NCBI RefSeq assembly: GCF_002776525.5
Contig: NC_045443.1
Location: 45,028,953 to 45,092,952 of the forward strand
Direction of reading: 5' to 3'
Source: Piliocolobus tephrosceles
Taxonomy: Eukaryota; Chordata; Mammalia; Primates; Cercopithecidae
DNA length: 64,000 bases
Below the pieces are notes generated by a model. It had not been told where the DNA came from, ran no database searches, and saw only the letters and a list, made by a program, of their open reading frames with translations. This document shows positions 8,878 through 52,059 of this stretch, one piece after another. Positions within the stretch are counted from its first letter, which is position 1. Each line of letters starts with the position of its first letter. Position numbers and translations under genes: made by a program.

Positions 8878-11800
8878 CAGGGACGGTTTGCTGGCTGAAC
8901 GAGAGCAGGAAGAAGCCATTGCTCAGTTCCCATATGTGGAATTCACCGGGAGAGATAGCATCACCTGTCTCACGTGCCAGGGGACAGGCTACATTCCAAC
9001 AGGTGATCACGGAGGGATGATTCTCTGATGAGAATCCCAAGGTACCTTTGGAGTTCTCCTGTCTGCCCAGACAACTTTTCTTGTAGGCAGTAATACCATA
9101 ACAGTCAGAGACGGTGCCCTGGACAGGACCCAGTTCAACTGACTTAATACGCTTGGGCAGTTCCACAACTTCTCTTCCTCTCCTTATTTTTCCAACCCTT
9201 TCTTCTTTTCTTCACCTCCACTCTTGTTCTTTTCCTGAGGTTTGGAATATTCAGTTTGCTCTATGTTGTGGGGTTAGTTGACAGGCACATTTCTTTATCG
9301 CTGTCACTCACAAGGACTGGGACAGCTTTGCGGGGAAACCATCTTGGAAGCTGCTTTTCAAGGAAATGGACAGCTAATCCTTAACAGCCTAAGGTCAGAA
9401 AAATATATCAGGTCAGGAGAGAGAGACAAATACTCAACCTTGGTACAGGATCATCTATTACTATTAACAAGTTGGCCCTCAGAAAATCTTGAACAGTTTA
9501 GCTGGAGAATCACGGAAATTTAGAGCTGGTTAGAACCTTACAAATAATTTACTCCAAAGCTTCCATATGAAAGGCGAGGAAACCATGGCCTTGAGAGATT
9601 CAACGACTCTGCCAAGCCGGTGTAGTAAAGCCAGAACAGGATCCCAGGTTTTTCAACTTCCACGTCACTACGCTAGCAGCACTGAGAGATGTTTTATAAT
9701 TTGTGGCACTTTCTTGTTTCTTGTTCATTAGACCCAACATGTGAATTTCACTAGTATTTTTAAAAACGTCTCATTCCAGGAGAATATTTGTTGTGGCAGG
9801 CTCAAGTGAGACATGAAGGAAAGTACTGCCAGCACATGGGATTTACAAAATAATTGTTTGGCTCTTTTCTAGAGCAAGTAAATGAGTTGGTGGCTTTGAT
9901 CCCACACAGTGATCAGAGATTGCGCCCTCAGCGAACGTGAGTTACCTGCCTCTCACCTGTTAATACCTACTTCTGTCCCTAATCTCTTTCTATATGTGTG
10001 AATGCCAGTTAATTCTTTGAAAAGTACATACGTTCTTATAAGTTCCCCATTTTCCTTATAACTGTTTGCCCAAGCAGGATATCTCTGCCCCATCACAATC
10101 TGGGGAAAGAAACTTGAAGCTGGAAATACTTTAAAGGTCAAGGAATGGAATTAGAAGAAATTGGGAAAGTGGGGTGTTCTGGGAGGTGTGGGACTGTCTC
10201 TGTCCACATAGCTCCTTTCTTCAGCTTTTCTTCCCAGAGCGCAAACAGTGTTCAAAGGAGTTTTAAAAGGTTTCTCCTGCTTCGCTGCTTCTTGACTGGT
10301 TTATGGTTCCTGACTCTTGGAACTTCCCTTTCACTCCCTTCTCTTTCCTGGTTTTGTGTTTAATCTTGACACACTGAACCTTGATATCTGAATGCCTGGG
10401 TCAGTCATGTGCTGTGTCATTTGCAGTAAGCAATACGTCCTCCTGTCCATCCTGCTTTGTCTTCTGGCATCTGGTTTGGTGGTTTTCTTCCTGTTTCCAC
10501 ATTCAGTCCTTGTGGATGATGACGGCATCAAAGTGGTGAAAGTCACATTTAATAAGCAGGACTCCCTTGTAATTCTCACCATCATGGTAAGCCTTAGGGT
10601 CTCATTCTCTGGGTTGTACACCTGCCAGGCTGGGACCCAGGACACTTACACTTGTTTCCTGACTTGCCCTGATGTAGGCCACCCTGAAAATCAGGAACTC
10701 CAACTTCTACCCGGTGGCAGTGACCAGCTTGTCCAGCCAGATTCAGTACATGAACACAGTGGTCGGTACATATGTGACTACTAACGTCTCTCTTATTCCA
10801 CCTCGGAGTGAGCAACTGGTATGCTGTTCTTTTAGGAACCTTGCCCCACAGGCCTGAGGGAAGAGTAGGGGGCTGCAGGAATGCCATAGCTGTGTCACTT
10901 TCCTTTTTGTCTTCTCATTTCTACTTGTAGGAACTGGTGGTGAGGAAAACCTGATGGGCCCTGTAATTATAAATAATTGTGAGAAAAACCAGCTAGCATT
11001 TAAGCATCTGGGGAGCAGAATAATTTGTAAGAGAAAAAGATTTGCTATAAATTAAGAAGCAGCAGTGTTATAGCCTGAGGTCCATTGGCCTCTCAAAAGG
11101 GAAGAGGTTGGCAGTATCTATTAGAGGCTCAGAGACTGTATTAGGGACAATCTCAGGGAAGTATTTTGTATGTGATGGAAAAATGACCCAAGGTCTTTGA
11201 ATTGCTAATAACACTGTTCTGTGTCAAGCCTGCTTGGTCACAGACCAACTCTGGTATCTTATTTTCAGGTGAATTTTACCGGGAAGGCCGAGATGGGAGG
11301 ACCGTTTTCCTATGTGTAGTAAGGACACTGTTCTCTACGTGTGTGCTCTCTACTGGAGGAAAGGGATTCAAAGTCATACTTCATTGATTGGGGCCTGGTC
11401 CTGCCTTAGGTGTCAGCTTTTGGCCTATAGGTTCCCTGGCTTTGGATGTATTGAGATTTATTTGAAGAATGTATTATTATTATTATGCATGTATTGGAAG
11501 AATGTATTATTTGATATGTGACGGAAATGCTGGAACTTCTAAAAGACAACGTTAAGCCACTAAGGTTCCAAGCGCCAGCACTTACATGATGGGTTTGAAA
11601 AAACAGAAAGTGGTATGATGCCGTGGGAGGATGAAAACGACAGTGGCAGGGACTGAGAGCTGACGAGCCTTGGCAGCACTGAGGTCGGAAGGGGGAGGGG
11701 GTTCACCCCCAACAGGACAGTATAGCTCTGCACTCTTCTGCTGAGGCTTTTTAAAACAAACAAACAAACAAAAAACACTAACTGTTTCCATATTTGCTGT

Positions 11801-12827
11801 TTGGTAGCTTCTTCTGCACGGTACCTGATATCCTGGTGCACAACATAGTGATCTTCATGCGGTGCGTCTCTCTTCCCTATCCTGACGGCCTGGCCGGCCG
11901 TGTGAGCCTACCGCCTTTGCTCAGGAGGCCCCTGTGTGGCCACAGGGCAGAGGCATCTAGCCCGAGGGGACACCCAATGCCTCACAGGCACAGATACAGT
12001 AGACCCTTGGTGTTCTCTAGATGTGGTGTCCACATGCCCTTCACAAATCACCAGTCACCCTGAGCAGTCAAACATTTTCTCCATAAAATGGGTCTAGTTT
12101 AACTAAACACAATGTCCCCTCAGAATCCAAATGAGACAGTCGTGAACAGAAAAGCTTTCTCAAGATGTTAAGCACTGAGCATCTGACCAGACTTCCTCTC
12201 TAGCCACACAGATTAACACATGTCATGGATCTTTAGGGTTGTTTCTGGAAGCATGACTGTTAAATTTGCAAGTGACAAGACTCTGCTGCAGACATGAAAT
12301 AGGAGGGGTTAGAGCAGAGTTTCTCAGCCTTGGCACTGTGAACATTTTGGGCCAGCCCTTTGTTGTAGGAGGCTGTTCTGTGCATTGTAGGATGTTTAAC
12401 AGTATTTGTGGCCTCTACCCACTAGATCCCAGTAGTAAACCCTCCACCCCTTAGTTGTAACAACCCAGAATGTCTTCAGGCATTGCCAGAAGTCTCCTGT
12501 GGGGTAAAATCATTCCCAGCTGAGAACCCTTGTTTAGAAGGCCACCTCCTGGCACAGTACCTCTGTGAATGTGGAAAGATTTTTTGGCCTCCTGGTTGCA
12601 TAACCATGAGGGTATGTGCCTGGGGCCCCTGGTATTGTTGCCTGAACTTGCAAAAAATTTCCTGGGACATTTTTATGGCTTATTTCATCCCCTAAACATA
12701 ATGAATTCTTCTTTGTTTTCTTTTCCCTAGAACTTCAGTGAAGATTTCATACATTGGCCTCATGACCCAGAGCTCCTTGGAGACACATCACTATGTGGAT
12801 TGTGGAGGAAATTCCACAGCTATTTAA
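8816..12827 (+). CDS. TMEM106C: Transmembrane protein 106C, seven coding exons, 250 aa
   Basis: Coding exons: 8816-9002 (exon begins 8788), 9873-9936, 10427-10586, 10678-10818, 11269-11318, 11808-11861, 12731-12827. All have AG/GT borders and the frames join exactly to 753 nt. The product belongs to the TMEM106 family (DUF1356), single-pass type II glycoproteins; family members A and B sit in late endosomal and lysosomal membranes. C is commonly described as an ER membrane protein overexpressed in cancers, with its role poorly defined. The N terminus MGSQHS fits an N-myristoylation signal. Residues 51-58 read CLTCQGTG, a CxxCxGxG half-site. The membrane segment is near residues 87-107. The C-terminal part has N-glycosylation sequons at N173, N186 and N246. 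Length and ending match human TMEM106C as I remember it. No break is seen. Confidence 0.96.
9510..9700 (+). repeat. MIR-like SINE remnant in TMEM106C intron 2
   Basis: The core resembles MIR: AAAGGCGAGGAAACCATGG, then a GAGATTCAACGACTCTGCC stretch, and GCCAGAACAGGATCCCAGGT. It is old and diverged, with approximate ends. Confidence 0.6.
12314..12531 (-). mobile_element. MER20-like hAT-Charlie DNA transposon fossil in TMEM106C intron 7
   Basis: The block runs from AGTTTCTCAGCCTTGGCACT through GTGCATTGTAGGATGTTTA and CCTCTACCCACTAGATCCCAGTAG to CCCAGCTGAGAACCCTTG. This is the pattern I know as MER20, on the minus strand. It is about 218 bp, the expected consensus length. Confidence 0.75.
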
Positions 12828-13470
12828 CAACTGTTATTGGTTCTTCCACATAGCACCTGTGGAAGAGAGCACAGCATCTGTTCCCAAGGCCTGAGTTCTG
12901 TACCTACCCACATGTGGTGTAAGCAGAGGAGGAATTAACTCCCAGCAAACATCCTCCTGCCACTTAGGAGGAGACACCTCCCTACGGTACCACTTATGTT
13001 TCTCAGAACCAGCAGAATCACTGCCCAGTGCCTAGCCTGTGCCCAGCAAATAGTTGGCACTCATAAAGGTTTTCAGAATTTAATACAGATCTTTTCAGCT
13101 GTTCTTAGGGCATTATAAATGGAAATCATAACGTGGTTCTAGGTTATCACCGCAAATGGGGTGACGTGGAGTTAGGACTGTGAGTGAGCTGCAGGCCATT
13201 ATCAGTGCCTCATCTGTGCAGAAGTGGCAGCAGAGAGGGACCATCCGAATACCTAAGAGAAAACAGACCTATTCAGGATGTGAATTTGTTTCAGCTGTTC
13301 CCAAAGGCCTGGGAGCTTTTCAAAAAGAAAGAAGTGTGTTGGCTTTTTTTTTTAGAATGTTAGAATTGTTTTTACCAAGAGTCTACATGGGGCTTGATTC
13401 ACCCTTCATCCATTGGCTGGAACATGGATTGGGGATTGATAGAAAAATAAACCCTGCTTTTGATTCATCT
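12828..13470 (+). other. TMEM106C: TMEM106C 3' untranslated region
   Basis: Sequence after the TAA at 12825-12827 runs to the polyadenylation signal at 13446-13451. I see no further ORF belonging to the gene. The end is inferred as 15-25 nt past the signal. Confidence 0.75.
13446..13451 (+). terminator. TMEM106C: Polyadenylation signal AATAAA of TMEM106C
   Basis: A canonical AATAAA sits about 620 nt after the stop codon. It is followed within 30 nt by T/G-rich sequence (TTTTGATTCATCTGTGTC), as expected of a cleavage region. Confidence 0.82.
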
Positions 13471-16400
13471 GTGTCTCCTCTGATTGCCTGGGTGTCTTTG
13501 TAGGGATCTCTGGAGGAACCGTAGAATAGTTCCCTGCCAAGTGGGTCAGGATGGAATGGGAGGAAAGAGATTGTACTGATTGTACTCCCATTCCCATGAG
13601 TTCCTGTCACAGCAAGCAGCCTCATTTTCCTCCATCTGCCTCTTGCGGCGCGGGGCTACCCTGTTCCCTTCCAGGACAGAGCACTCAGTGCCCCCTGGAG
13701 GTTGGAATTCAGTCTTGAATAAGACATCCTGGTTTGAGGTTGTAAGTTTCTTGGGTCATCTCCACCTGCTCTGCCACCTAAGGTTAGGCTTCAGCCCCAG
13801 GATGGCAGAGAATCTAGTTAAGAAGCTTGAGTAGTCAGGTGTCAGAAGTTAGCTCTTTCCATAGCACTGGGAGGGACCTCAGGAAACCCTAACAACAATA
13901 GATGGTGGCTGGGGTTGTATATTAGTTTTTGTCTCCATTCCCATAGCTTGGTTTTCAATATTTGCGTAATGATCTGTATAGTGTTGAATCTTCAAATTAA
14001 GGCTAAATTTCATGACTGTTGGGCTGACTTCGACCATAACGGAGGAACCCAGAAGTTGAGGGTTAAGTTTCAATGTTGCCCTGGATCATGTAGTGACACG
14101 TGTACATGACAGTGATGACTGATGTGGATTGATGATGGGATATCACCACTTACACAAATGTGCACCGTTTCTGAGAATGTTGCCCTAATCAAAACATGCC
14201 CTAAACACATGAAGATGTTCACATTGCTACATTTGCTCTTTAGTTTTCCTATTTTCCAAATAGCCTATATAGCAGATTTTTCATGGAATTTTGAAAAAGA
14301 TACTTATACTGGTACTTCAGTTTTGAAACATTTTTCTTTTGTGACCATATGCCTTAGTAACATTTCTTGCTTTTGATATTATCTTAAAATCCAGTTGTTA
14401 TTTTAGAATGAGAGCCCTTACATTTTTAAAACATATAGCAATAAATCCAATGTTATACTATGAATTTCCATATCTGTTTACATTATTATCATCTCAGACT
14501 GCACTTTGGGATGTTCTGCATAGCTTTATTGTAGTGTCTGTCAATTCTTGAACAAATGCCTGGAATATTCTCTCAGCACCCCCAAATAGAAATAGGAAGT
14601 GGCTGGCTTTGGTGTCATTGTCATCACCATTGTGTTCCCAATGGATTGAAGTTTTCAGAGTGTGTTTCTGGGAGAGAGGCTTTGCTAGCTATCTCTTCTC
14701 TGTAGTTTCTGGCTTGGCCAGAAACTATACTTATCTGTACTGTGACCTCTTTCTTATCTCGAACTACTTATCCTGTATCACCTGGTAGAAGAGTTGCTGC
14801 ATGCAGAGATGTCCATTCATTTATTTACTCATTCGAGAAAGTATTTATTGAGTACCTGCTGTATGCCTAGGATTGCAATTTCTAATGCATTTTGTCCAGA
14901 GTCATAGCTAGAGTTTAAAACACCATCACACATCTTTTATGCTCACCAGGCCTTATATAGGCCACAGTTTATCTCCACCAACTGTTCTGCAACCCTAGGT
15001 ACCTCAATGCAGGACCTCCACGATCTCTGGGTCAACTCTCAGGGATTCAAGCCCAAAGTGTGAAAGAAATTATTAAAAGAATCAGCCTATTTGTTTAAAG
15101 CACTACATGAATCAATAGGGTCCCAGGTATTTTCTCTGGACAAAATAATCCTTATTCTTTGCCTTGATAAATAAAATTCTTTATTACCTGGTTAGCACTC
15201 CTTTAAGATTCTGTGTTCTTTCAGTTGTTTAGAAGGGAACCCACTTCAGATGTTCTGTGATTTGCACAGTATCCAAGGGATTTGGAAGTAAGTCTTAGCA
15301 GGAGCTGAGACTGCTAACTCCTAGTCCAAAGCCTTTGATGCCAGACACTTCCATGGAGATGAGGAGGCTCAAGAGAGGGAAAGCCTGGCCCAGCCCCTTA
15401 AAATCAGCAAGCTGGGTCTTTCCACTCAGTCCTGCTGAGTGGAATTTATCCTGAGTCCTGCTGGGGTCGGGAATTTATCCGACAGGTTATTCTGACCAGT
15501 GAGACTATCTCCTTTCTGGGGGCATCAGGGATCACAGAAGTTAGTAATGATCCTGGTTATTCTCACCTTCCCCTCTGGGCCAAGGGAGGACAAGGGAGCA
15601 GCACAGGAAGCACAGCCCTGCCAGCCAGGGTGGCGATTTCCACCTGACCCTAGTGCAGGCAGAGGTAGAGCTTTCTGTGCACTGCCCTGGGCTCTTCCTT
15701 CTGCTTCATGTGGCAGTTACATAGGGGGCAGCTGCTATTACTTCTAGGTTTGACTAGGCACTCAAGAAGCAGGTGAACTGCAAGGAATCACCTTGATCCT
15801 GAAACTTATCTTGCAGAGGTCTAAGCTGATGGTCACAATCTACTGAACTACTTAATTAAGAGTAAGTAGGCTCTGGAGTTTGACAGGTTGGAGCAGAGCT
15901 CAACACTCTAGCTCCAGCTAGGAACTCATATATGTCACCTCTCTTCCGACCCTAATTAGCGCTCTTGGTAGGTGGAAGGGTTGTTTAACTTATGAGATAG
16001 CTATTCTAATTATGCGTTTTCAATGATCATGTTTTCATTTTACTCCTTTGTCATGAACTAGCTCTGACGTGGTATATATTATTATTGTAGATGTATATGT
16101 ATGTATGTGTATATACATACATATATAAACCTAGGTATATATTATATAATAATATATAGGTACATTCTATATATTATATAATAATATGTCGGTATAGATT
16201 ATTGTAATTATCTGGTGATAATTTATATCATAAATTGAGTATTAATACATACAAATCCAACACAAGTATCTTATTTATTTTTACTATTTAATGGAAAAGC
16301 TGTCAACCTTAACGTGGAGGAAGCAGGGGCAGGGATGGGAGAAGGGGACAGAGAAAGGGGTAGCGCTCTGTTTTATCAGCTGTGCCAAATATCTGGAAAT

Positions 16401-17204
16401 TTACTTCACAAAATACTACTGCCCTCTGGTTGATGTGGAGTCCCTCGCCCACTTCACGCATTCCCGTCACTGTGGCCCTCTACTGGAGAAGGGGACAACT
16501 TGCTTATCGTTGCCACCTGTCCAGGTCGTTGAAAGGCAAGGGACACCCAAGAGTAGGAGGCAATGGGAAGCAGTCCATTCTTAAGCCTGGTGTTCAGAGT
16601 ACATGGAAACTTTTAAGTGCAGGCCCAGGGAGTGAAGAATGGGGGCTAGAGGGGTGGGGACACGAAAGAGGGATACGGGTGGGGCAGGTCACATTTCCAC
16701 CTCTCCTTGACCTACAACCAAACGTCTTATAGGGGGACATAAATAGATCACTCAGATTGATTGTGTGCACTTAACCATGGGCCCCTGCAGGATTAACTCC
16801 CCTATCTTCTCCCTTTCTCGAGGGAGTATCTCCCACGTCTCCGATCCAGCAGGATGCAGCCCACATGTGGTCTTACACCCTAAGCTGGCAGGGCACTAAT
16901 GTGTCATAGAGCTGTGTTCAGTGTTTACCTTCAAGAGCAATGCCATCCCTCTGGCATACGTCTCTTCCCAAATTTTGGTCTCTGGTCCTGTTCAACAATG
17001 GGTTCCACATAGTGCCAAGGTTTACCAGAGAGGCAAGTTCATGTTTGTGTGAGGCTGCTAACCCCAGCAGTGTGGCTTCAGTGTCCTTACTCTAGGTTGA
17101 AAGATCAACAGAGGAAGTCCTTAGGATTGCTATTTGGGCATGCCTACAGAAAGGAGGATTAATGGAAAAGAAGCTAAAGAACCAACCACAAGTCAATAGG
17201 TACT
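13471..17204. other. Convergent intergenic region between TMEM106C and COL2A1
   Basis: No gene is supported in these 3.7 kb; ORFs are short and show no family features. It holds a possible L2/MIR remnant at about 14815-14880 (ATTCATTTATTTACTCATTC, TATTTATTGAGTACCTGCTG) and an AT-rich tract at 16070-16205. The two genes end toward each other here. Confidence 0.6.
16070..16205. repeat. AT-rich low-complexity tract
   Basis: Mostly alternating TA/TATG units, with partly repeated TATATTATATAATAATAT segments at about 16136-16153 and 16170-16187. Probably a microsatellite-like low-complexity region. Confidence 0.7.
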
Positions 17205-17639
17205 TTCCAATAATCTTTTCATTTTTAATATCAATTGATGTTTTAAAAAATACAGAGGTGTTTGACACAGAATAGCACCATTGTGTAGGACACACACAGT
17301 TCCTGCGCCCGGCACCTGAAGGGGGGTCTTCTGGCCTGGGCTGGGGGCAGTCACTCAGGGGGCATTTGACTCACACCAGTTAGTTTCCTGCCTCTGCCTT
17401 GACCCGAAGGTCTTACAGGAAGACAATAAATAAATAGAACACCGAGATTTGATTTTGCAGTCTGCCCAGTTCAGGTCTCTCAGAAAGAGAGGGGAGAAAG
17501 TCCGAACTGTGAGGGGGTGGGATGAATGGACATCAGGTCAGGTCAGCCATTCAGTGCAGAGTCCTAGAGTGACTGGGATTGGAAAGTACTTGGGTCCTTT
17601 GGGTTTGCAACGGATTGTGTTGTTTCTGGGTTCAGGTTT
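17205..17639 (-). other. COL2A1: COL2A1 3' untranslated region
   Basis: About 435 nt follow the TAA at 17640-17642. On the minus strand it contains TATTTATTTATT (17425-17436), overlapping ATTTA pentamers that form a candidate AU-rich element. It ends near a non-canonical ATTAAA signal at 17224-17229. The exact cleavage position is inferred. Confidence 0.75.
17224..17229 (-). terminator. COL2A1: Probable polyadenylation signal ATTAAA of COL2A1
   Basis: Minus-strand GATATTAAAAATG places the common variant signal ATTAAA about 410 nt after the stop. No canonical AATAAA is seen between the stop and here. Confidence 0.6.
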
Positions 17640-48542
<30,903 letters not shown>

Positions 48543-48622
48543 GGCTCACCGCGGGGCCTGGGCTGAGCCGGGCCCGGGCGGAGCGCAGCGAGGCGGCAGG
48601 AGCACGGCGCGGGTCCGGGTCT

Positions 48623-48637
48623 CTACCGCGCCCTCAT
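48623..48637 (-). CDS. Minimal upstream ORF in the COL2A1 5' UTR
   Basis: Minus-strand ATGAGGGCGCGGTAG gives M-R-A-R-stop about 80 nt upstream of the main ATG. Some fibrillar collagen mRNAs carry short upstream ORFs near a 5' stem-loop; whether this one is used is unknown. Confidence 0.4.
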   Translation of the reverse strand: MRAR

Positions 48638-48689
48638 GCAGGAGGCCCTTGGAGCAGGAGGAGGAAGCGGGAGACCCGGCAGCCCAGCA

Positions 48690-48900
48690 GCGCTCTGCGT
48701 CTTCTCCCTGCCGCGGCGCCCGTTATATGCGCCCGGCCCCTTTCGAGGCTGGAGAACTCGCCTAAACCGCGGGCCGCCCCCTGCCCCCCGCTGGGCTGTA
48801 ACCTGAGCCCCCCGCCCTCGGAGCCCGCCTGGTCCCTGCCAGTGCCCGCACCTGCCCAAGCCGGACCCCCCCTCTCTGCGAGTCCCGCTTCCCGCCCCCC
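48690..48900 (-). promoter_or_regulatory. COL2A1: COL2A1 proximal promoter and transcription start region
   Basis: A TATA-like CATATAA lies at 48723-48729 on the minus strand. Transcription would begin 25-30 nt downstream near 48697, giving a 5' UTR of about 155 nt, in line with the human mRNA. The upstream sequence is GC-rich, with Sp1-like CCGCCCC runs near 48772-48790. Confidence 0.8.
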
Positions 48901-50480
48901 ACCCCTAGGGCGCCGAGTGGCCTGATCGGGCGGGGCGCAGAGATGGCCCCTGCCCCCCAAACCCGGGACTGCGGCGCTGCCCCCCTCTGACCACAGGCGG
49001 GAAGGGGGGCCTCCGGCCCCTCCCCTCGGAGTTCTGCCGGAGTTGGAGGGGAGGGGGGTGTTTGCAGAGGCGCAGGCCGAGAGCCCTAGACCAAGGACGG
49101 GAAAGACATGGGAGGGAGGAGGGAAAGTGGTAGAAAGGAGCAGCGAAGGGAGAAGGAGCAGCGGAGGGAGAAGGGGCACCGCGTCGGGCGTTTGGGAGTG
49201 GGGACAGCGAGGAGCCCATAGAGTTACTGAGAGTCCTAAATCTTGGAGACAAGCCAGCTGAGCCAGGTCTGAAGGGCTGCCCCGACCTGTCTATTAGCCC
49301 TTTCCTGTAGTACCTGGTCCCCAGACTCCCACCTGGACGTTCACAGCGCCTGCCCTCCACCCCTCCCCCATCCAGCTCTGCGATGAAAGCCTCCTCTGGA
49401 GTCCAGGCCGAAGTTGGCCTGAGCCGACAGCCAGGAAAGGAGCTGGTGTGTTACTGCAGAGAAGGAGACCTGTGTGAAGGTGTGGGGGGCAGGGGCAGGC
49501 CCTGGGAAGGGGATTGAAGGAGCCACAGAGGACGGAGGGAGCGGAGACTAAACGGTGCAAGCTGCCTGCTGTCGGGGGACTGTCTAGCTCCAGGCTCAGA
49601 CGTGGTGTCTGCTCTTCCTGGCTGGGGTCCGGGAGTCCCCCGGGGAGTGGGCACTGCCGGCCGGGGTAGAGCAGCTTTGGCCAGAGACGGTTGGTCACTG
49701 CTGCGGCCCTGGCCAGGGATCGGGGAGGCCGATCCAGCTGGCGAGTTCTGTGAGCCGGGGAGAAGCGCCAGAATTTCCCAGTCGGCCCCCTGGCCCTCCG
49801 CTTCCCGCCTCACCTCACCTTCCCCGGTGAGCGCCCTCTCTCACCTTAGCCAAACTGCCTTCTCCCCAGGGCTTAGCTGGTCTCTTCTCTTGGTCTCCGG
49901 TGCCTCCTTTCATACCAGGGAGGAAACGTCCCCAAACAGACCTTCCTCTTGAGTGATATGGTCCCCCAAAGAACTTTAGGCAAAATGAAACTCAGAATTT
50001 GGGGTCTGACTTAACCAGAACTTTTGCCCTCCTGGGCAGTTTGGTTTCTCTGGAGCTTTCCCCCTAGAAGCTGAGAGCACTTGGAAGCAGCTACTTCTGG
50101 GCCTTAGGTTTCCACCAGGGGTCATGGGACCCCATCCCTAGCCTATCAAGCTTTGACACTTGTCCCGGTAGAGGCTGGAGTTGCAAGTGCACTGGCTGGA
50201 AAGGGAAAGAACTCATTGTTGAAGGAAATACTTCCGTGCTTTGTCCAGTCTGGATGGATATGGGGAAGAATTCAACCACTGTTTCCAGCATCTCCCCTAC
50301 CTTCCAGGGGCCTTACTTGTTTGAGTCTCCATGCTCCCATTCAGGGGCTTGCATTAAGCTCTGGGCTCTTCCTCAGGCCCAATCTCTGCTAGAAGAAAGC
50401 TGTTCTCTTGCTAGCAGTGCCTCATGTCCTCTTTGGGGCTCAGAGGGTCCTATACTCTCTACCTGGAAGATAGAATGACC
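48900..50480. other. COL2A1 5' flank, GC-rich then unassigned
   Basis: The first kilobase is C- and G-rich and CpG-containing, continuing the promoter region. Open frames here are by-products of GC richness. I see no named repeat or second gene. Confidence 0.5.
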
Positions 50481-50489
50481 AAATTCCAT

Positions 50490-50735
50490 TCATTTATCAA
50501 GACCTCCTAGGTTAAAGCCCCTCTGAGAAGCCTTCTCTGATATCTCAAGAACACAACGTCTCCCTGCCTTTCTGAATCCCCGTGGCATTTATAGCCTAAG
50601 CTACATATGTTTTTGTGTAATTTTAATTTTTTCCCCTTATATCCATTGGTCTTTATCTCATCAATGAGCCTGGAAGATGCTTGGGAACAAGAACTGTGCC
50701 TAGCACAATTCTAACACATAGGAGGAGTTAGGAAA
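50490..50735 (+). repeat. L2-like LINE remnant
   Basis: CTGAGAAGCCTTCTCTGATATC, GTGGCATTTATAGCC and CTGGAAGATGCTTGGGAACAAGAACTGTGCCTAGCAC follow the order of the L2 3' end (described by positions 50522-50706). Diverged; ends approximate. Confidence 0.6.
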
Positions 50736-52040
50736 GCCCCTGTGGACTAATAGTTTAGATACAACTATAAAGGCATTTATACGACTGACTTCAAATACAA
50801 GTTGTCATAAAAATTCAACAGAAAAAAAAGAATTTGGGAGAAAACACTGAAGTATATGGAAAAAATCGAAGCCCAGTTCAGAATGATCTGGTTTAGTGAG
50901 CAGCAAAGTGGTACAGACTTTCGTTGCAAATTTGTTCTTAATTCCATCCTCTAGCTCTGTGATTCATCTTTGCCAGTAGACTGTATCTACGTGTAAGAGC
51001 TTTGGATTCCTTCCAGCAATCATGGTCCATCTATGAATACAAGTTAAGTTCTTCACCCTCTGTAGGAAAATTTCTTTTCACCAGCAGTGGGAATTGACAT
51101 AAGAAAAATAAAATTTAAAATTTAAATTGACAAGCCTAAATAAACTCTGGAAATTATTTAAATTATAAAGCCAACTGAACACCAACAGTAATATTTTACC
51201 CATCTGTGACTCCAAACGACTAATTAAAAACCTCTAATTTGTGACTCAAACTGGAATTAGACCTATATGTAGCACACATATGCAAATCACTGATTTGGAA
51301 ATTACTTGTCCAACAATCTCACTATCCAGACCATACCCAAGAAACTGAAAAGAAGGGGAACTAAACCACTAAATAGCCAGAATTGATGTTATGTAAAGCT
51401 ATGCATTTTGTGCATAGTAGGGCCCTTCTTACTCCTTGTCTGTTAATTCATAGTTTAGGTATTATATTAACATGTAATGGCATCTGGCCTCACCAATTAG
51501 ATGCAGAAAACTAGAGGTAAGATAGGAGAGCAGCAATTGTTGATGAAGCACAATGAGAACAGCAAAAAGGGAGAATAAGAGAGGAAACAGAAAAGCAATA
51601 TGAAGTTGACACAACAAATACAAAACATGGTAACCGAAGGTCAGTGGGGTAGGGCCACTGCCCCTACAGTCATCAATGCTTCCAGGGAATATCCTGAATA
51701 CAGCATCTGCTGTAGTCCCTGTGATTCATAACGAAATGTCCAATAAAATGCTAATTTAGGTTTAATGTGGTCTCTTTGAGGAGACGGGTAAATATGTATT
51801 CCATATTTTAGAAAGGTTGTAAATAAATGTTCATTCACTTAATGTGAAAAATCTTCTATCATAGCAGTGTCAGACCAATAAGGAAATGCTGCAATTTCTA
51901 GAGCTGCTGAACTGAAGACAAAGAGTTTCTGATTTTCCAAGTTGGTAGGAAAAGAGCATCGATGGCTGAGTGTCGCACATGGTCAGCTTCACTCACTCAC
52001 ACCTTTAAGTACAGTATGGGTAACAGTAGGTAGAACAGTT
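50736..52040. other. Unassigned AT-rich intergenic sequence
   Basis: AT-rich DNA with no long ORF or RNA gene that I can support. Some old repeat content is possible. Confidence 0.4.
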
Positions 52041-52059
52041 AGAAATTAAACAGTTACAA

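Noticed and set aside
16070..16205. AT-rich tract considered as a replication origin or matrix attachment site
   Set aside because: Low-complexity TA repeats alone do not identify either, and no supporting motif is visible.
16291..16732. Possible small gene in the convergent gap
   Set aside because: Two overlapping frames of about 100 codons without any family motif, splice signals or poly(A) signal.
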